From Archangium lansingense (GTDB taxonomy: Bacteria > Myxococcota > Myxococcia > Myxococcales > Myxococcaceae), in NCBI RefSeq assembly GCF_026626635.1, contig NZ_JAPNKA010000001.1:13642001-13706000 (forward strand): DNA of 64,000 nucleotides, given 5' to 3'. Position 1 is the first letter of the stretch; each line of letters starts with the position of its first letter. Under the pieces are notes generated by a model. The model saw only the letters and a program-made list of their open reading frames with translations, did no database searches and had not been told where the DNA came from. This document shows positions 19,901 to 27,969 of this stretch, piece by piece. The translations under genes and the position numbers were made by a program.

Positions 19901-21242
19901 CCTTGTCCGTTTTGAGCCCCTTCATCCTGTCGGCGAAGTGATCGAGTGAAAGAGGGGCTTGGAGCTCCTTGAGGATCCGCTGCTCGAATGCGGCGACCAG
20001 CTCGACCTGCCAGGGGCGTGCCCCCACGAGCTTGTTCTCGAGGATGCGCCGCCGAGCCTCCTCGTCATAGTGCTCGTACGTCAGGGAGACTGCGAACCGT
20101 TGGAATGTTCCGGGTGGGTCCTCACCACTCTCGTGGAGGATGGCTTCTCGGGTCGTGACCACGATCTTCTTGTCGTCACTTGCGAGTTTCAAAAGCGAGG
20201 GGAGCTCGCTGTACCAGCGGGGTCCTCCTGGCTCCTGCCGGAACTTGCCCCAAGGATCTTCCAGCTCGATGAAGATGCGCCCCGGCTTGTGTACCGCCTC
20301 CCGAAGCTCTCTGGGCGTCTGCGGTGCACATACCGCGAACGGATCCTTCAGTATCCGGTACTCGTGCTTCAGCTTCTCCAGGACCTGGGTCTTACCGGCA
20401 CCGGGTGGGCCCTGCAGAAGCACCGCATGGTCCTTGCCGAGCCGGTTCTGGATGTCCGCATAATTCAGCGGTGGGACGAAGGCCCGGAGTTCGCTGCTTC
20501 CCAAGGGGTTCCCACCGAACGATTCGGCGGTCCGGAGAATCTCCGCTCGAGTCCACTCTCGCGGTGCTCGGTTCAGGAGTCTGTCACGCGCGTGCTCCAT
20601 GAGCTGCTTCACGCAAGCGTCTACTGCCGTGGACGGAACGAAAAGCCTCTGCGAGAGCAGCTTGTGGATCTGCGTGGATACCCACTCGTCCCTTTGTTGA
20701 TCGAGGATGCCGATCCGTCGGGCAAGGGCAGTTCGGTCCACTCCCTCGGGTAGGTGCACCTTCTTCGAGAGCGAGGGATTTGAAGACTGCTCCATCGGAC
20801 TTTCGATGCGGAATCCCTGAAGGCTTCGGGGAAGCTGTGCGTTGGTGATCAGGACGTAGTGGTGTTGTGGCTCGTCAATCAGGCGCTGCAGCGCGGATCG
20901 TCGGCTTCCCCCCGAGGAGGCGCTTCCTTTCAGCACCCGCTCGAATTCTGACACCGTCCATGGAGTGGAGTGGAGCTTGACCTGGAAGATCAGCCTTCGA
21001 GCGACCACGAGCGGCGATGAGGCCTCCTCCGATTTCACGAGGAGATCCGCCTCGATGTCTTCCTGTGAGGCGGGCTCGAGTTCGATGTGATTCGTTCCCT
21101 CTTGCTCGAACATGAGCACCAGGGCGACCCAGAGGCTGACGAGGATCTGGTACTCGTAGCCAGCATAGGCCCGTGTCGCTCCGGTTTCAGATGGAGCAGG
21201 GCTCTTCGAATCACGTTGTGTGCGTTTCCGTGAGGACGCCAT
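16950..21242 (-). CDS. Cap4/DUF4297-like nuclease - STAND NTPase - HEAT-repeat protein (putative antiphage effector)
   Basis: 1430 residues. The N-terminus (about 20-140) looks like a Cap4/Mrr-type dsDNA nuclease domain: AYAGYEYQ, acidic residues Glu61/Asp62/Asp66 and the Q-x-K motif FQVK at 86-89. An NTPase follows with Walker A GPPGAGKT at 278-285, a Walker B-like segment RIFIELEDPWG (322-332) and VVTTRE; this pattern resembles the nSTAND3 class. The remaining ~1000 residues are helical repeats, with recognisable HEAT units near residues 1100-1250 (ALRMSAISALGWSRDPDARAYL). Nuclease-STAND-repeat is the layout of Avs-type phage sensors. The start follows from the ATG before MASSRKRTQ. Base use is visibly less GC-rich than neighbours, suggesting transfer. 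The last residues may be junction-derived. Confidence 0.82.
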   Translation of the reverse strand: MASSRKRTQRDSKSPAPSETGATRAYAGYEYQILVSLWVALVLMFEQEGTNHIELEPASQEDIEADLLVKSEEASSPLVVARRLIFQVKLHSTPWTVSEFERVLKGSASSGGSRRSALQRLIDEPQHHYVLITNAQLPRSLQGFRIESPMEQSSNPSLSKKVHLPEGVDRTALARRIGILDQQRDEWVSTQIHKLLSQRLFVPSTAVDACVKQLMEHARDRLLNRAPREWTRAEILRTAESFGGNPLGSSELRAFVPPLNYADIQNRLGKDHAVLLQGPPGAGKTQVLEKLKHEYRILKDPFAVCAPQTPRELREAVHKPGRIFIELEDPWGKFRQEPGGPRWYSELPSLLKLASDDKKIVVTTREAILHESGEDPPGTFQRFAVSLTYEHYDEEARRRILENKLVGARPWQVELVAAFEQRILKELQAPLSLDHFADRMKGLKTDKAFDLDEMLRTCSVGQLAPRFVEEVLSLEWKAVPAAIWLWGLLSLSQRSTVHTDEANEWKEFLKRHEHRPVPWNKLLEWMLAGRWLIREAGHYRVHSTTVEGLQRILRAESDQAEAILKELLPSLAAANRVDDAFRLIRQLPTEVIQLPPKVLAALRGCLLSQLVTGNPEQFEYLFEEARQQLAEADDAVSLLVIGIAGSMDRANGSYLMGSFIPPVWTPTQKAQVQASVEARKVASQYIIWLLPFSSHHKCAGELASWLWSIGWDLTEDFQLAVWTGLEFHGGNGGLGEAIHGVLMTREPAHEKWLDELLRVWDVVEQEDEAVHSSIRHKAQQQMLNELDAEHWREISSETYHMLDALTAAVRERRKQQGYRWLLEHPRREDLLWAWEQALAEQLPPLHFSESDEDQEEDAEQEQTEQALVQLVTEEELRAFYQCCMPDNTWALWNLLERSHVTKLVPDLLDALVTGPPQHMAKCLKTLCKQAVPDNFRQQLAAVMPLASSTRRDAILFLFERQEWDGMLHSEAAWAVYEAISETLSCSNRPALTACLQVEEKGAPSSDALARLGVEDRHILREWSRDLDGRLGRTALVVLAALGEDITEQARVAIHSSDTALRMSAISALGWSRDPDARAYLRKSLEDAHYECRLLAIRGLAPRANETERQAILGLARDGSAPVREACVDAIREGRWTEGLDALCTLLSDSRNRHYGDSDRNVDHHVALAAAKALETFKPLPPKILDSLLEFLGKGLTANVDLRVHRHLIQLLVPMPIPKLAGVLTELLGKLAQSPGEGRAYLRYVGQAPGVDPNTLELRYRALRGLVEHLVHNPEARRKVELAPLLSMSSHPRVGMAATAWLGLGFIGDRAWSACRELLAAGEEHASEKAALLVLASTVAGHPVRKGPIAGLIPEGAPIWKVAKWLAEPGFPPPSAWTARWEQNPDVLSWLKALRDGHPWQKEVGRWLAHWLQAASGVDSLKAGALPRRDP

Positions 21243-21379
21243 TGTGTCTCCGCATTCTGGCCGTTCCCCCAAGGCGTGTGAACTGCAGGCAGTCAGGCGC
21301 AGGCCACATGAAGCTGGGTCTGATGCTTTGCTGCCGGGCGTACAACGCAGCCGCGGCAACGACGCAACCATGCCAGCTT

Positions 21380-21988
21380 CTACACCCCCGGAACTGTGCT
21401 CTGGGCGCGCTCCTGGCGACGACGGCGCACGGCGCGCCAGGTGAGCCACAGCCCGAACAGCAACACCAGCACCGCTGCCACGGTGAACATGATGCCCATG
21501 CGGCTGGCGCGCGGCCGATCGTCGTGCCACATGGTGAAGCCCGGCGTCCCGGGCCTCTTGAGGAATTGGTTGATGGAGATGACGGCGCGATTGGCCTCCC
21601 GCTCCTCCGCTACCCAGTGGTGCGACAGGGGAAACTCGCCTCGCGTGGTGACGAGCACCGGCCGGTAGATGTTCTGCTGCTCGCCCCGGGGACTGCGGTC
21701 CCGCTCGACGCGAGCGCTCTGCATCTCCTCCATCGTGAAGGTGATGGGCTCTTCCCGCGTGAGCAGGCCGATGCGGGTCAGGGAACAGGGCCCTCCCCGC
21801 TGGCACTGGAACTCGATGCGGGCCTTCACGTTCATGAACACCAGCCCGAAGATGAAGAAGGGCACGGACAGCGCCAGGACGCTGATGGCTCCGATGAACA
21901 GGGAGCGCGAGGGGGTGACGGAGGGCGCGGAATCGCTCACGGCCTCGTCATAGACCCGCTCCCGGGTGGGGAGCACGCGCAAACTCAC
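21380..21988 (-). CDS. Hypothetical membrane protein, two transmembrane segments
   Basis: 202 residues starting at GTG 21988, with GGAGG five bases upstream. Hydrophobic segments lie near 29-50 (LFIGAISVLALSVPFFIFGL) and 165-185 (MGIMFTVAAVLVLLFGLWL). Between them is an extracytoplasmic domain of about 110 residues with two Cys (CQRGGPC), and a basic tail (RRRRQER) follows. No family recognised. The very long open frame upstream on this strand is an antisense artefact of the dehydrogenase gene. Confidence 0.75.
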   Translation of the reverse strand: MSLRVLPTRERVYDEAVSDSAPSVTPSRSLFIGAISVLALSVPFFIFGLVFMNVKARIEFQCQRGGPCSLTRIGLLTREEPITFTMEEMQSARVERDRSPRGEQQNIYRPVLVTTRGEFPLSHHWVAEEREANRAVISINQFLKRPGTPGFTMWHDDRPRASRMGIMFTVAAVLVLLFGLWLTWRAVRRRRQERAQSTVPGV

Positions 21989-22114
21989 GCCTGCCTCCGT
22001 TGACCGGTGCGCACCCGGCCCTCTCCGAGTGTCCACCACCGGGGCTCCGGGCTCCTCGGCGGGTGCACGCGGGGTGAATCCAGGGCATCGACAGGTCTCA
22101 CAGGAGGTGGCGCG

Positions 22115-23209
22115 ATGAAGGCGGTGGCGGTGTTCCCCAAGAGCCACGAGGTGAAGGTCATCGACGTGCCCGAGCCAAAGCTGCGCTCGCCCACGCAGGT
22201 TCGGGTGCGCACGCTGGAGGTGGGGGTGTGTGGCACCGACAAGGAGGTGGTGGAGGGCAAGCACGGCCAGCCGCCCGAGGGGGAGGACTACCTCATCGTC
22301 GGCCACGAGTGTCTGGGTGAGGTGGTGGAGGTGGGTGAGCAGGTAAAGAACCTCGCGCCCGGGGACCTGGTGGTGCCGCGGGTGCGCCGGCCGTGCCCTC
22401 GGGCGGAGTGCGCGCCGTGCCGCGCGGGGTACCCGGACTTCTGCGTCACGGGCGAGTACACGGAGCGGGGGATTCAAGCGGCGCACGGCTTCTGCGCGGA
22501 GAGCTTCGTGGAGGACGCACAGTACCTGCACAAGGTGCCGCGCGAGCTGCGGGGCGTGGCGGTGCTGACGGAGCCGCTCACCATCGCCGAGAAGTCGCTG
22601 CGCGAGGTGGTGCATGTGCAGACGCGCATGCCGTGGGAGCAGAAGGGCGGGGGCCGGGCGGTGGTGCTGGGCGCGGGGCCGGTGGGCCAACTGGGCGCCA
22701 TGTTGCTGATGCGCGCGGGCTTCCAGACGACGATGTACTCGCGCTCGCCCAAACCCAACCCGAAGGCAGAGGTGTCCGAGTCGCTGGGCGTGCCCTACGT
22801 GTCCTCCAAGCAGCACCGGGTGGAGGAGCTGGTGAAGCAGCGGGGGCGGGCGGACGTGGTGTACGAGGCGGCGGGCGTGGCCAGCGCGGCCTTCGAGCTG
22901 ATGAAGGCGCTGGCTCCCAACGGGGTGTATGTCTTCACCGGAGTGCCCAGCAGCGAGGAGGGGGAGCTGGACGAGGGCGGGCTGATGAAGCAGTGGGTGA
23001 TGAACAACCAGGTGGTGCTCGGCACGGTGAACGCGGCGCCGGAGGACTTCGAGGCGGCGGTGGCGGACCTCGGGCGCTTCCGCACGAAGTGGCCAGGTGG
23101 GCTGGAGCGGCTCATCACCGCGAGGCACCCTCCGGAGGACTACGCCGAGGTGGTGGCGGGCCGGAAGGAGAGCCCCATCAAGGATGTCATCGTCTTTTCC
23201 CGAGGGTGA
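22115..23209 (+). CDS. Glucose 1-dehydrogenase-type zinc alcohol dehydrogenase
   Basis: 364 residues of the medium-chain dehydrogenase superfamily, closest in layout to archaeal glucose 1-dehydrogenase. Catalytic zinc ligands are C39 (GVCGTDKE), H64-E65 (VGHECLGE) and E153 (TEPLTIAEK). The structural zinc is held by C94, C99, C102 and C110. The Rossmann motif is VVLGAGPVGQLG. It should oxidise an aldose such as glucose to the lactone with NAD(P)+. The start is set by AGGAGG at 22102. It is followed by a cyclase-family gene and a GH15 glucan hydrolase, which suggests a pathway releasing and oxidising glucose. Confidence 0.88.
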   Translation: MKAVAVFPKSHEVKVIDVPEPKLRSPTQVRVRTLEVGVCGTDKEVVEGKHGQPPEGEDYLIVGHECLGEVVEVGEQVKNLAPGDLVVPRVRRPCPRAECAPCRAGYPDFCVTGEYTERGIQAAHGFCAESFVEDAQYLHKVPRELRGVAVLTEPLTIAEKSLREVVHVQTRMPWEQKGGGRAVVLGAGPVGQLGAMLLMRAGFQTTMYSRSPKPNPKAEVSESLGVPYVSSKQHRVEELVKQRGRADVVYEAAGVASAAFELMKALAPNGVYVFTGVPSSEEGELDEGGLMKQWVMNNQVVLGTVNAAPEDFEAAVADLGRFRTKWPGGLERLITARHPPEDYAEVVAGRKESPIKDVIVFSRG

Positions 23210-23320
23210 GAAACGGGTGACACTGCGTCTCTCCCCCTGAGAGGGTGACGACGAGTTCGAGCTCGTGTTCGACTCCACCTGAGCGGGCGCCCCGCCTGCC
23301 ATCCGGGCTTGCTGGCGCAA

Positions 23321-23362
23321 TTTCCCCTCGCCCCTGCGAGAGGGGTAGGGTGAGGGTCTCTC
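23321..23362. repeat. REP-like palindrome
   Basis: CCCCTCGCCCCTGCGAGAGGGG followed by TAGGGTGAGGGT, in the gap between the dehydrogenase and cyclase genes. It is a diverged member of the window's dispersed palindrome family, in the same orientation as the copies at 26021 and 32746. A looser related hairpin (TCTCCCCCTGAGAGGG) lies at about 23230. Confidence 0.65.
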
Positions 23363-23402
23363 AACCCCAGCGGACACCCGTGTCCCGAAGAGGAGGAAGC
23401 AC

Positions 23403-24041
23403 ATGGAGGGAGCCTGGCTGGACATCTCGGTGCCATTCGGTGAGGAGCCGTCGGAGGGACAGGACGCGGCACTGAGGGCAGAGCTCCCGGAGAGCTCGGC
23501 GCAGCAGGCCGAGTGGCTCAAGCGCGCGGCGTGGATGGGGACGTACGTGACGGCGCCGCCGAGCACGGAGCTGGACCTGGAGGACATGGAGCGACTGCCG
23601 CTGAGCGCCACGGTGGGCCGGGCGCGGGTGCTGCACCTGGACGACGTGGACTGCATCCGGGCCGACTCGCTGGCCGATTACGAGCCGAGGCCGGGCGAGC
23701 GGTTGCTGCTGCGCACGCGCAACTCGCAGCGCGAGTGGTGGAAGCTGCCTCACGGGGAGGACTTCGTGCGGCTGTCGGAGGCGGCCGCGCGGCTGCTGGT
23801 GGAGCGCCAGGTGGCGTGCGTGGGCGTGGACTATGTGTCTCGCTCGGGCTTCCACGCGGACGGCGTGAGCGTGCACCAACTGCTGCGCGAGGCAGGAGTG
23901 TGGATCATCGAAGGGCTGGACCTGAGCGACGTGAAGGTGGGGGTGCACGAGCTGGTGTGCCTGCCGCTGAACGTGAAGGCGGAGTGGGGCTCGCCGGCCC
24001 GGGCGCTGGTGCGGGCGATGCGTGACCCGGCCGGGGAGTAG
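23403..24041 (+). CDS. Cyclase family protein lacking the metal-binding motif
   Basis: 212 residues of the cyclase/kynurenine formamidase-like family (PF04199). The conserved C-terminal half is clear (GVDYVSRSGFHADGVSVHQL, GVWIIEGLDLSDVKVGVHEL, LPLNVK). The family's metal-binding signature HxGTHxDxPxH is replaced at 44-54 by WMGTYVTAPPS, so the usual His and Asp ligands are absent. It may bind no metal or use another mechanism. Between a glucose dehydrogenase and a GH15 hydrolase, one guess is a gluconolactone-related role; this is inference. GAGGAGG lies shortly before the ATG. Confidence 0.82.
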   Translation: MEGAWLDISVPFGEEPSEGQDAALRAELPESSAQQAEWLKRAAWMGTYVTAPPSTELDLEDMERLPLSATVGRARVLHLDDVDCIRADSLADYEPRPGERLLLRTRNSQREWWKLPHGEDFVRLSEAAARLLVERQVACVGVDYVSRSGFHADGVSVHQLLREAGVWIIEGLDLSDVKVGVHELVCLPLNVKAEWGSPARALVRAMRDPAGE

Positions 24042-24150
24042 CCGGGCGGGCACGAGCTGTTCCCCAGGTCCAATCCGTCTCTCCCGTTCATACATCTCCT
24101 GAATGCCACGGGCCGCCACGCCGGGGCCCGTGTGCGCGGGAGGAGCCTGT

Positions 24151-26013
24151 ATGAATGGGCAGAAGACGTCCCGAGCTCCGGCCATCGAGGACCATGGCGT
24201 CATCGGGGACCTGCGCACGGTCGCCCTGGTGGCGACGGACGGGACGATGGACTGGCTGTGCTTCCCCTTCTTCGACAGCCCAAGTGTCTTCGCGGCGCTG
24301 TTGGACCCGGAGAAGGGCGGGCACTTCAGCATTGCCCCGGAGGTGGACGTGGGGCGGGTGGTGCACAAGCAGTTCTACTGGCCGGACAGCAACGTGCTGG
24401 TGACGCGCTTCTACTCCTCGGACGGCGTGGGCGAGCTGGTGGACTTCATGCCAATGACTCGCGCGGGCCACGTGGGCCGGGTGCGCGAGGTGGTGCGGCG
24501 CATCCGCGTGGTGCGTGGGGAGATGTCCTTCCTCATGGAGTGCATGCCTGCCTTCAACTTCGGGCGGGACGCGCACCATGTGCGGATGATGCACGGCGGG
24601 GCGAGCTTCGTGTCGGAGACGCTGAAGCTGACGCTGGCCACCGCGGTGCCGCTGGAGACGGATGGGCGGCGCGTCAGCGGGCGCTTCACGCTGCGCGAGG
24701 GCCAATCGGCGGTGTTTGGCCTGCGCGAGGGCGCGCCGGACTCGTGCCATGACAAGGTGTTGGGGCACGAGGCCTCGGAGGTGTTGTTCCGGGGCACGGT
24801 GGACTACTGGCGGCATTGGGTCGCGGGGTGCTCCTACACGGGGCGGTGGCGCGAGGTGGTTCAGCGCTCGGCGCTGGCGCTCAAGCTGATGACGTTCGAG
24901 CCCTCGGGGGCCATCGTCGCCTCGCCCACGTGCAGCCTGCCGGAGTCACCAGGAGGCGTGCGCAACTGGGACTACCGCTATGTGTGGATTCGCGATGCGG
25001 CCTTCACGGTGTACGCGCTGCTGCGCATTGGCTTCAAGAAGGAGGCGGGTGCATTCATGCGCTGGCTGGAGGCGCGCATCGCGGAGCTGCCGGACGGTGC
25101 GCCGCTGCCTCTCATGTACGCGCTCGATGGTGGCGAGGTGCCGAAGGAGGAGGTGCTGCTGCACCTGTCGGGGTACGGGGGCGCGAGGCCCGTGCGTATT
25201 GGCAACGGGGCGGCGCACCAGCTCCAGCTGGACATCTATGGCGAGCTGATGGACTCGGTGTACCTGTACAACAAGCACGGAGCGCCCATCTCGTATGACT
25301 TCTGGAGGCACCTGCGGCGGCTGGTGGACTGGGTGTGCGACCACTGGCAGGACAAGGACGAGAGCATCTGGGAGGTGAGGGCAGGGTCGCAGAACTTCGT
25401 GTACTCGAAGATGATGTGCTGGGTGGCGTTGGACCGGGCCCTCCGGCTGGCGGACAAGCGCAGCTTCCCGGCGGACCGAGCGCGGTGGCTGCGGACGCGC
25501 GACGTCATGTTCGAGGAGATCATGCAGAAGGGCTGGAGCGCGAAGCGGGGCGCGTTCATCCAGTCCTATGAGACGAGCTCGCTGGACGCGGCGAACCTGC
25601 TGATGCCTCTGGTGTTCTTCCTGTCGCCGGTGGACCCGAGGATGCTGTCGACGCTGGACATGCTCCGCAAGCCGCCGGCGCAGGGAGGGCTGACCTCGGA
25701 TGGGTTGGTGTTCCGCTACGACGCGGAGGCGACGGAGGACGGGGTGTCGAGGCAGCGAGAGGGCACGTTCAACCTGTGCACCTTCTGGCTGGTGGAGGCG
25801 ATGACGCGGGCGAGCGTGACGAAGCCGGAGCTGCTGGACGAGGCGCGCCTGACGTTCGAGCGGATGCTGGGCTACGCGAACCACGTGGGGCTGTACGCGG
25901 AGCAGACGGGGCCCTCGGGAGAGGCGCTGGGCAACTTCCCGCAGGCGCTCACACACCTGTCGCTCATCAGCGCGGCGTACAACCTGGACAAGGCATTGGG
26001 CCACCGCGACTGA
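24151..26013 (+). CDS. Glycoside hydrolase family 15 protein (glucoamylase/trehalase type)
   Basis: 620 residues. It has an N-terminal beta domain ([35 protein letters not shown]) and an (alpha/alpha)6 barrel with the GH15 signature [12 protein letters not shown] from residue 271. A catalytic Glu candidate is in SIWEVRAG, and another lies in the later segment [13 protein letters not shown]. No signal peptide, so it probably acts in the cytoplasm on trehalose or alpha-glucans, releasing glucose for the dehydrogenase encoded upstream. ATG 24151 has GGAGGAG five bases before it; the 16-codon upstream extension is unlikely. Confidence 0.92.
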   Translation: MNGQKTSRAPAIEDHGVIGDLRTVALVATDGTMDWLCFPFFDSPSVFAALLDPEKGGHFSIAPEVDVGRVVHKQFYWPDSNVLVTRFYSSDGVGELVDFMPMTRAGHVGRVREVVRRIRVVRGEMSFLMECMPAFNFGRDAHHVRMMHGGASFVSETLKLTLATAVPLETDGRRVSGRFTLREGQSAVFGLREGAPDSCHDKVLGHEASEVLFRGTVDYWRHWVAGCSYTGRWREVVQRSALALKLMTFEPSGAIVASPTCSLPESPGGVRNWDYRYVWIRDAAFTVYALLRIGFKKEAGAFMRWLEARIAELPDGAPLPLMYALDGGEVPKEEVLLHLSGYGGARPVRIGNGAAHQLQLDIYGELMDSVYLYNKHGAPISYDFWRHLRRLVDWVCDHWQDKDESIWEVRAGSQNFVYSKMMCWVALDRALRLADKRSFPADRARWLRTRDVMFEEIMQKGWSAKRGAFIQSYETSSLDAANLLMPLVFFLSPVDPRMLSTLDMLRKPPAQGGLTSDGLVFRYDAEATEDGVSRQREGTFNLCTFWLVEAMTRASVTKPELLDEARLTFERMLGYANHVGLYAEQTGPSGEALGNFPQALTHLSLISAAYNLDKALGHRD

Positions 26014-26020
26014 GACACAT

Positions 26021-26058
26021 CCCCTCTCCCCTCGGGAGAGGGACGGGGTGAGGGTATC
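26021..26058. repeat. REP-like palindrome, consensus copy
   Basis: CCCCTCTCCC-CTC-GGGAGAGGG followed by ACGGGGTGAGGGTATC, eight bases after the GH15 stop. It is identical over at least 37 bases to the copy at 32746. The stem could end transcription of the sugar operon. Confidence 0.8.
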
Positions 26059-26239
26059 CGAGCCCCAGGTTGGCTCCCTGCGCAGGTCCTCGGATACCGT
26101 GCGGTTCTGAGAGCCACGAGTCACCGGTCCGCCCCACTCCGGTCACAGAGATGTCACAGGGGGAGCTGTTACCTCTGGCTGTCATTGCTTCAGAGGAAAG
26201 CGAAACCCAAGAAGGGCGAAGGCCCGGAGGAGGGAAGTC

Positions 26240-27136
26240 GTGAATCCCTTGGACTGGAGTGGTGGGGAGTTCCTGGCAGCTTACATTCCCTACGTGGTGG
26301 TGCTGCTGATCGCCGCGAAGGTGTGGCAGTCCACGTTGAACCAGCCCTCGGAGGAGCCGCAGAGCGCCGAGCTGAAGCTGGACCCCTACCAGGTGGCGGC
26401 GCTGCAGCACCGGGAGAGCGCGGTGACGACGGCGGTGGCGTCGCTGGTGCATGACGGGGTGCTGCGCTGGGAGGACGGAGGCGTGCTGAGGGCGGTAGGC
26501 CAGCCGCCCGCGAGCGCGGGGCCCTTCGAGCGCGCCGTGCACGCGGCGCTCTCCTCGCCGGTGGGAGAGGTCGCGACGCTGCACGAGAAGGTGGACAGGG
26601 AGCTGGACGGACTGGAGGAGGGGCTGCGCCGCCGAGGTTTCCTGATGAACCCCGAGGTGGCGGCCCGGTGCAGGCAGTACCCGATGGCGCTCTACTTCGG
26701 AGCGGGGCTGGGCCTGGGTCTGATGAAGCTGATGGTGGGCATCTCACGAGACAGGCCGGTGGGGTTCCTGCTGATGCTGCTCGTCCTCGGCGCGGTGCTC
26801 GGCTTCTGGGTGCTGGGGCGCAAGCCCCGGCGCTCGAGGAGGGGTGACAAGGCGCTGGCGAAGCTCCGGCAGGACAACGAGCCGCTGCGCACGACGGCGA
26901 AGGCCGATGGCGCGTGGGGGACGATGAACAGCGCGAGCGTGGCGATGTCGGTGGCGCTCTTCGGCACGGGACTGCTGGCGGCCGCGGGGATGGCGGACCT
27001 GCGGGCCTACCTGGTGCCACCGGGCAGCGGGGGCGGGAGCGTGGACGGGGGCGGGGGCGGGGGTGACAGCGGAGGAGGCGACGGGGGTGGTGGCTGCGGC
27101 GGAGGCTGCGGCGGTTGTGGCGGGGGCGGCGATTGA
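26240..27136 (+). CDS. TIGR04222-type membrane protein with Gly/Cys-rich C-terminal tail
   Basis: 298 residues, GTG start. Transmembrane segments lie near 10-26 (FLAAYIPYVVVLLIAA), 150-170, 175-195 and 235-250. A soluble winged-helix-like domain (about 50-130, YQVAALQHRESAVTTAVASL) is typical of TIGR04222 proteins. The last ~35 residues are almost only Gly with Asp, Ser and three Cys (Cys286, 290 and 293; spacing C-GGG-C-GG-C) ending at Asp298. Its stop overlaps the TTG start of the DUF692 gene, so both are made together. The tail looks like a substrate for modification by that enzyme or a metal-binding region; this is inference. Confidence 0.85.
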   Translation: MNPLDWSGGEFLAAYIPYVVVLLIAAKVWQSTLNQPSEEPQSAELKLDPYQVAALQHRESAVTTAVASLVHDGVLRWEDGGVLRAVGQPPASAGPFERAVHAALSSPVGEVATLHEKVDRELDGLEEGLRRRGFLMNPEVAARCRQYPMALYFGAGLGLGLMKLMVGISRDRPVGFLLMLLVLGAVLGFWVLGRKPRRSRRGDKALAKLRQDNEPLRTTAKADGAWGTMNSASVAMSVALFGTGLLAAAGMADLRAYLVPPGSGGGSVDGGGGGGDSGGGDGGGGCGGGCGGCGGGGD

Positions 27137-27969
27137 AGCTGCCAGCGGGGGTGGGGCTGGGGTGGAGGCGGCAACTGGCGCACTACCTCGACGAGGCGCA
27201 GGGCGTGGGTTTCGTGGAGGTGTTGGCCGAGCACCTGGACCCCAAGGGCACGCTGCCGGAGCCCCTGAAGCGGTTGAAGGAGCGGGGAGTTCCGGTGGTG
27301 TTGCACGGGGTGTCACTGGGGTTGGGGAGCGCGGAGCCGCCGGAGCGGAAGCGGCTGGACACCCTGGCGCGGCTGGCCGAGCGGCTGGGCGCGGTCTGTG
27401 TGAGCGAGCACCTGGCATTCGTGCGAGCGGGAGGCGTGGAGAGCGGACACCTGCTGCCGCTGCCGCGCACGGAGGAGATGCTGGAGGTGCTGGCGGAGAA
27501 CGTGCGGTTGGCGGAGGCGGCGCTGCCGGTGCCGCTGGCACTGGAGAACGTGGCGAGCCTCTTCGAGTGGCCCGGCGCGGCCCTCTCCGAGGCACAGTGG
27601 TTGACGGGCGTACTGGAGCGCACGGGAGTGGGAGTACTGCTGGACGTGGCCAACCTGTATGCGAACGCGCTCAACCACGGGACGGACGCGGAGGCGGTGC
27701 TGGCGGCAGTGCCTCGCGAGCGGCTGGCGTACGTGCACGTGGCGGGAGGGGTGAAGCGAGGGGGCCTGTACCACGACACGCACGCGCACGCGGTGCCCGA
27801 GGGTCCGCTAGCGCTGCTGGAGACACTCGCGGCGAGGGTGGGGCCGGTGCCAGCGCTGCTCGAGTGGGATGACCACTTCCCACCGTCGGAGGTGTTGGGC
27901 GCGGAGCTGGAGGCGATGAGGGCGGCGTTGGCGCGAGGCGTGGCGCGCTGGGAGGGCGGGGCGCCATGA
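27133..27969 (+). CDS. DUF692 family multinuclear iron-containing enzyme
   Basis: 278 residues of a TIM-barrel family (UPF0276/DUF692) that includes MbnB, TglH, ChrH and BufB, iron enzymes that modify Cys residues of peptides. Candidate metal ligands are seen at H58 (VVLHGVSLG), H93 (VSEHLAF), E138-N139 (ALENV), D171/N174 (LLDVANLYANA), H202 (YVHVAGG), D215/H217 (HDTHAH) and E244. The TTG at 27133 overlaps the preceding stop; TTG 27115 is an alternative. A 4-base ATGA overlap links it to the next gene. Its target is probably the Gly/Cys tail of the upstream membrane protein. Confidence 0.88.
   Translation: MKLPAGVGLGWRRQLAHYLDEAQGVGFVEVLAEHLDPKGTLPEPLKRLKERGVPVVLHGVSLGLGSAEPPERKRLDTLARLAERLGAVCVSEHLAFVRAGGVESGHLLPLPRTEEMLEVLAENVRLAEAALPVPLALENVASLFEWPGAALSEAQWLTGVLERTGVGVLLDVANLYANALNHGTDAEAVLAAVPRERLAYVHVAGGVKRGGLYHDTHAHAVPEGPLALLETLAARVGPVPALLEWDDHFPPSEVLGAELEAMRAALARGVARWEGGAP

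Noticed and set aside
21989-23656. Minus-strand open frame upstream of the two-TM membrane protein
   Set aside because: It is antisense to the glucose dehydrogenase gene, which has clear zinc ligands and a ribosome site.
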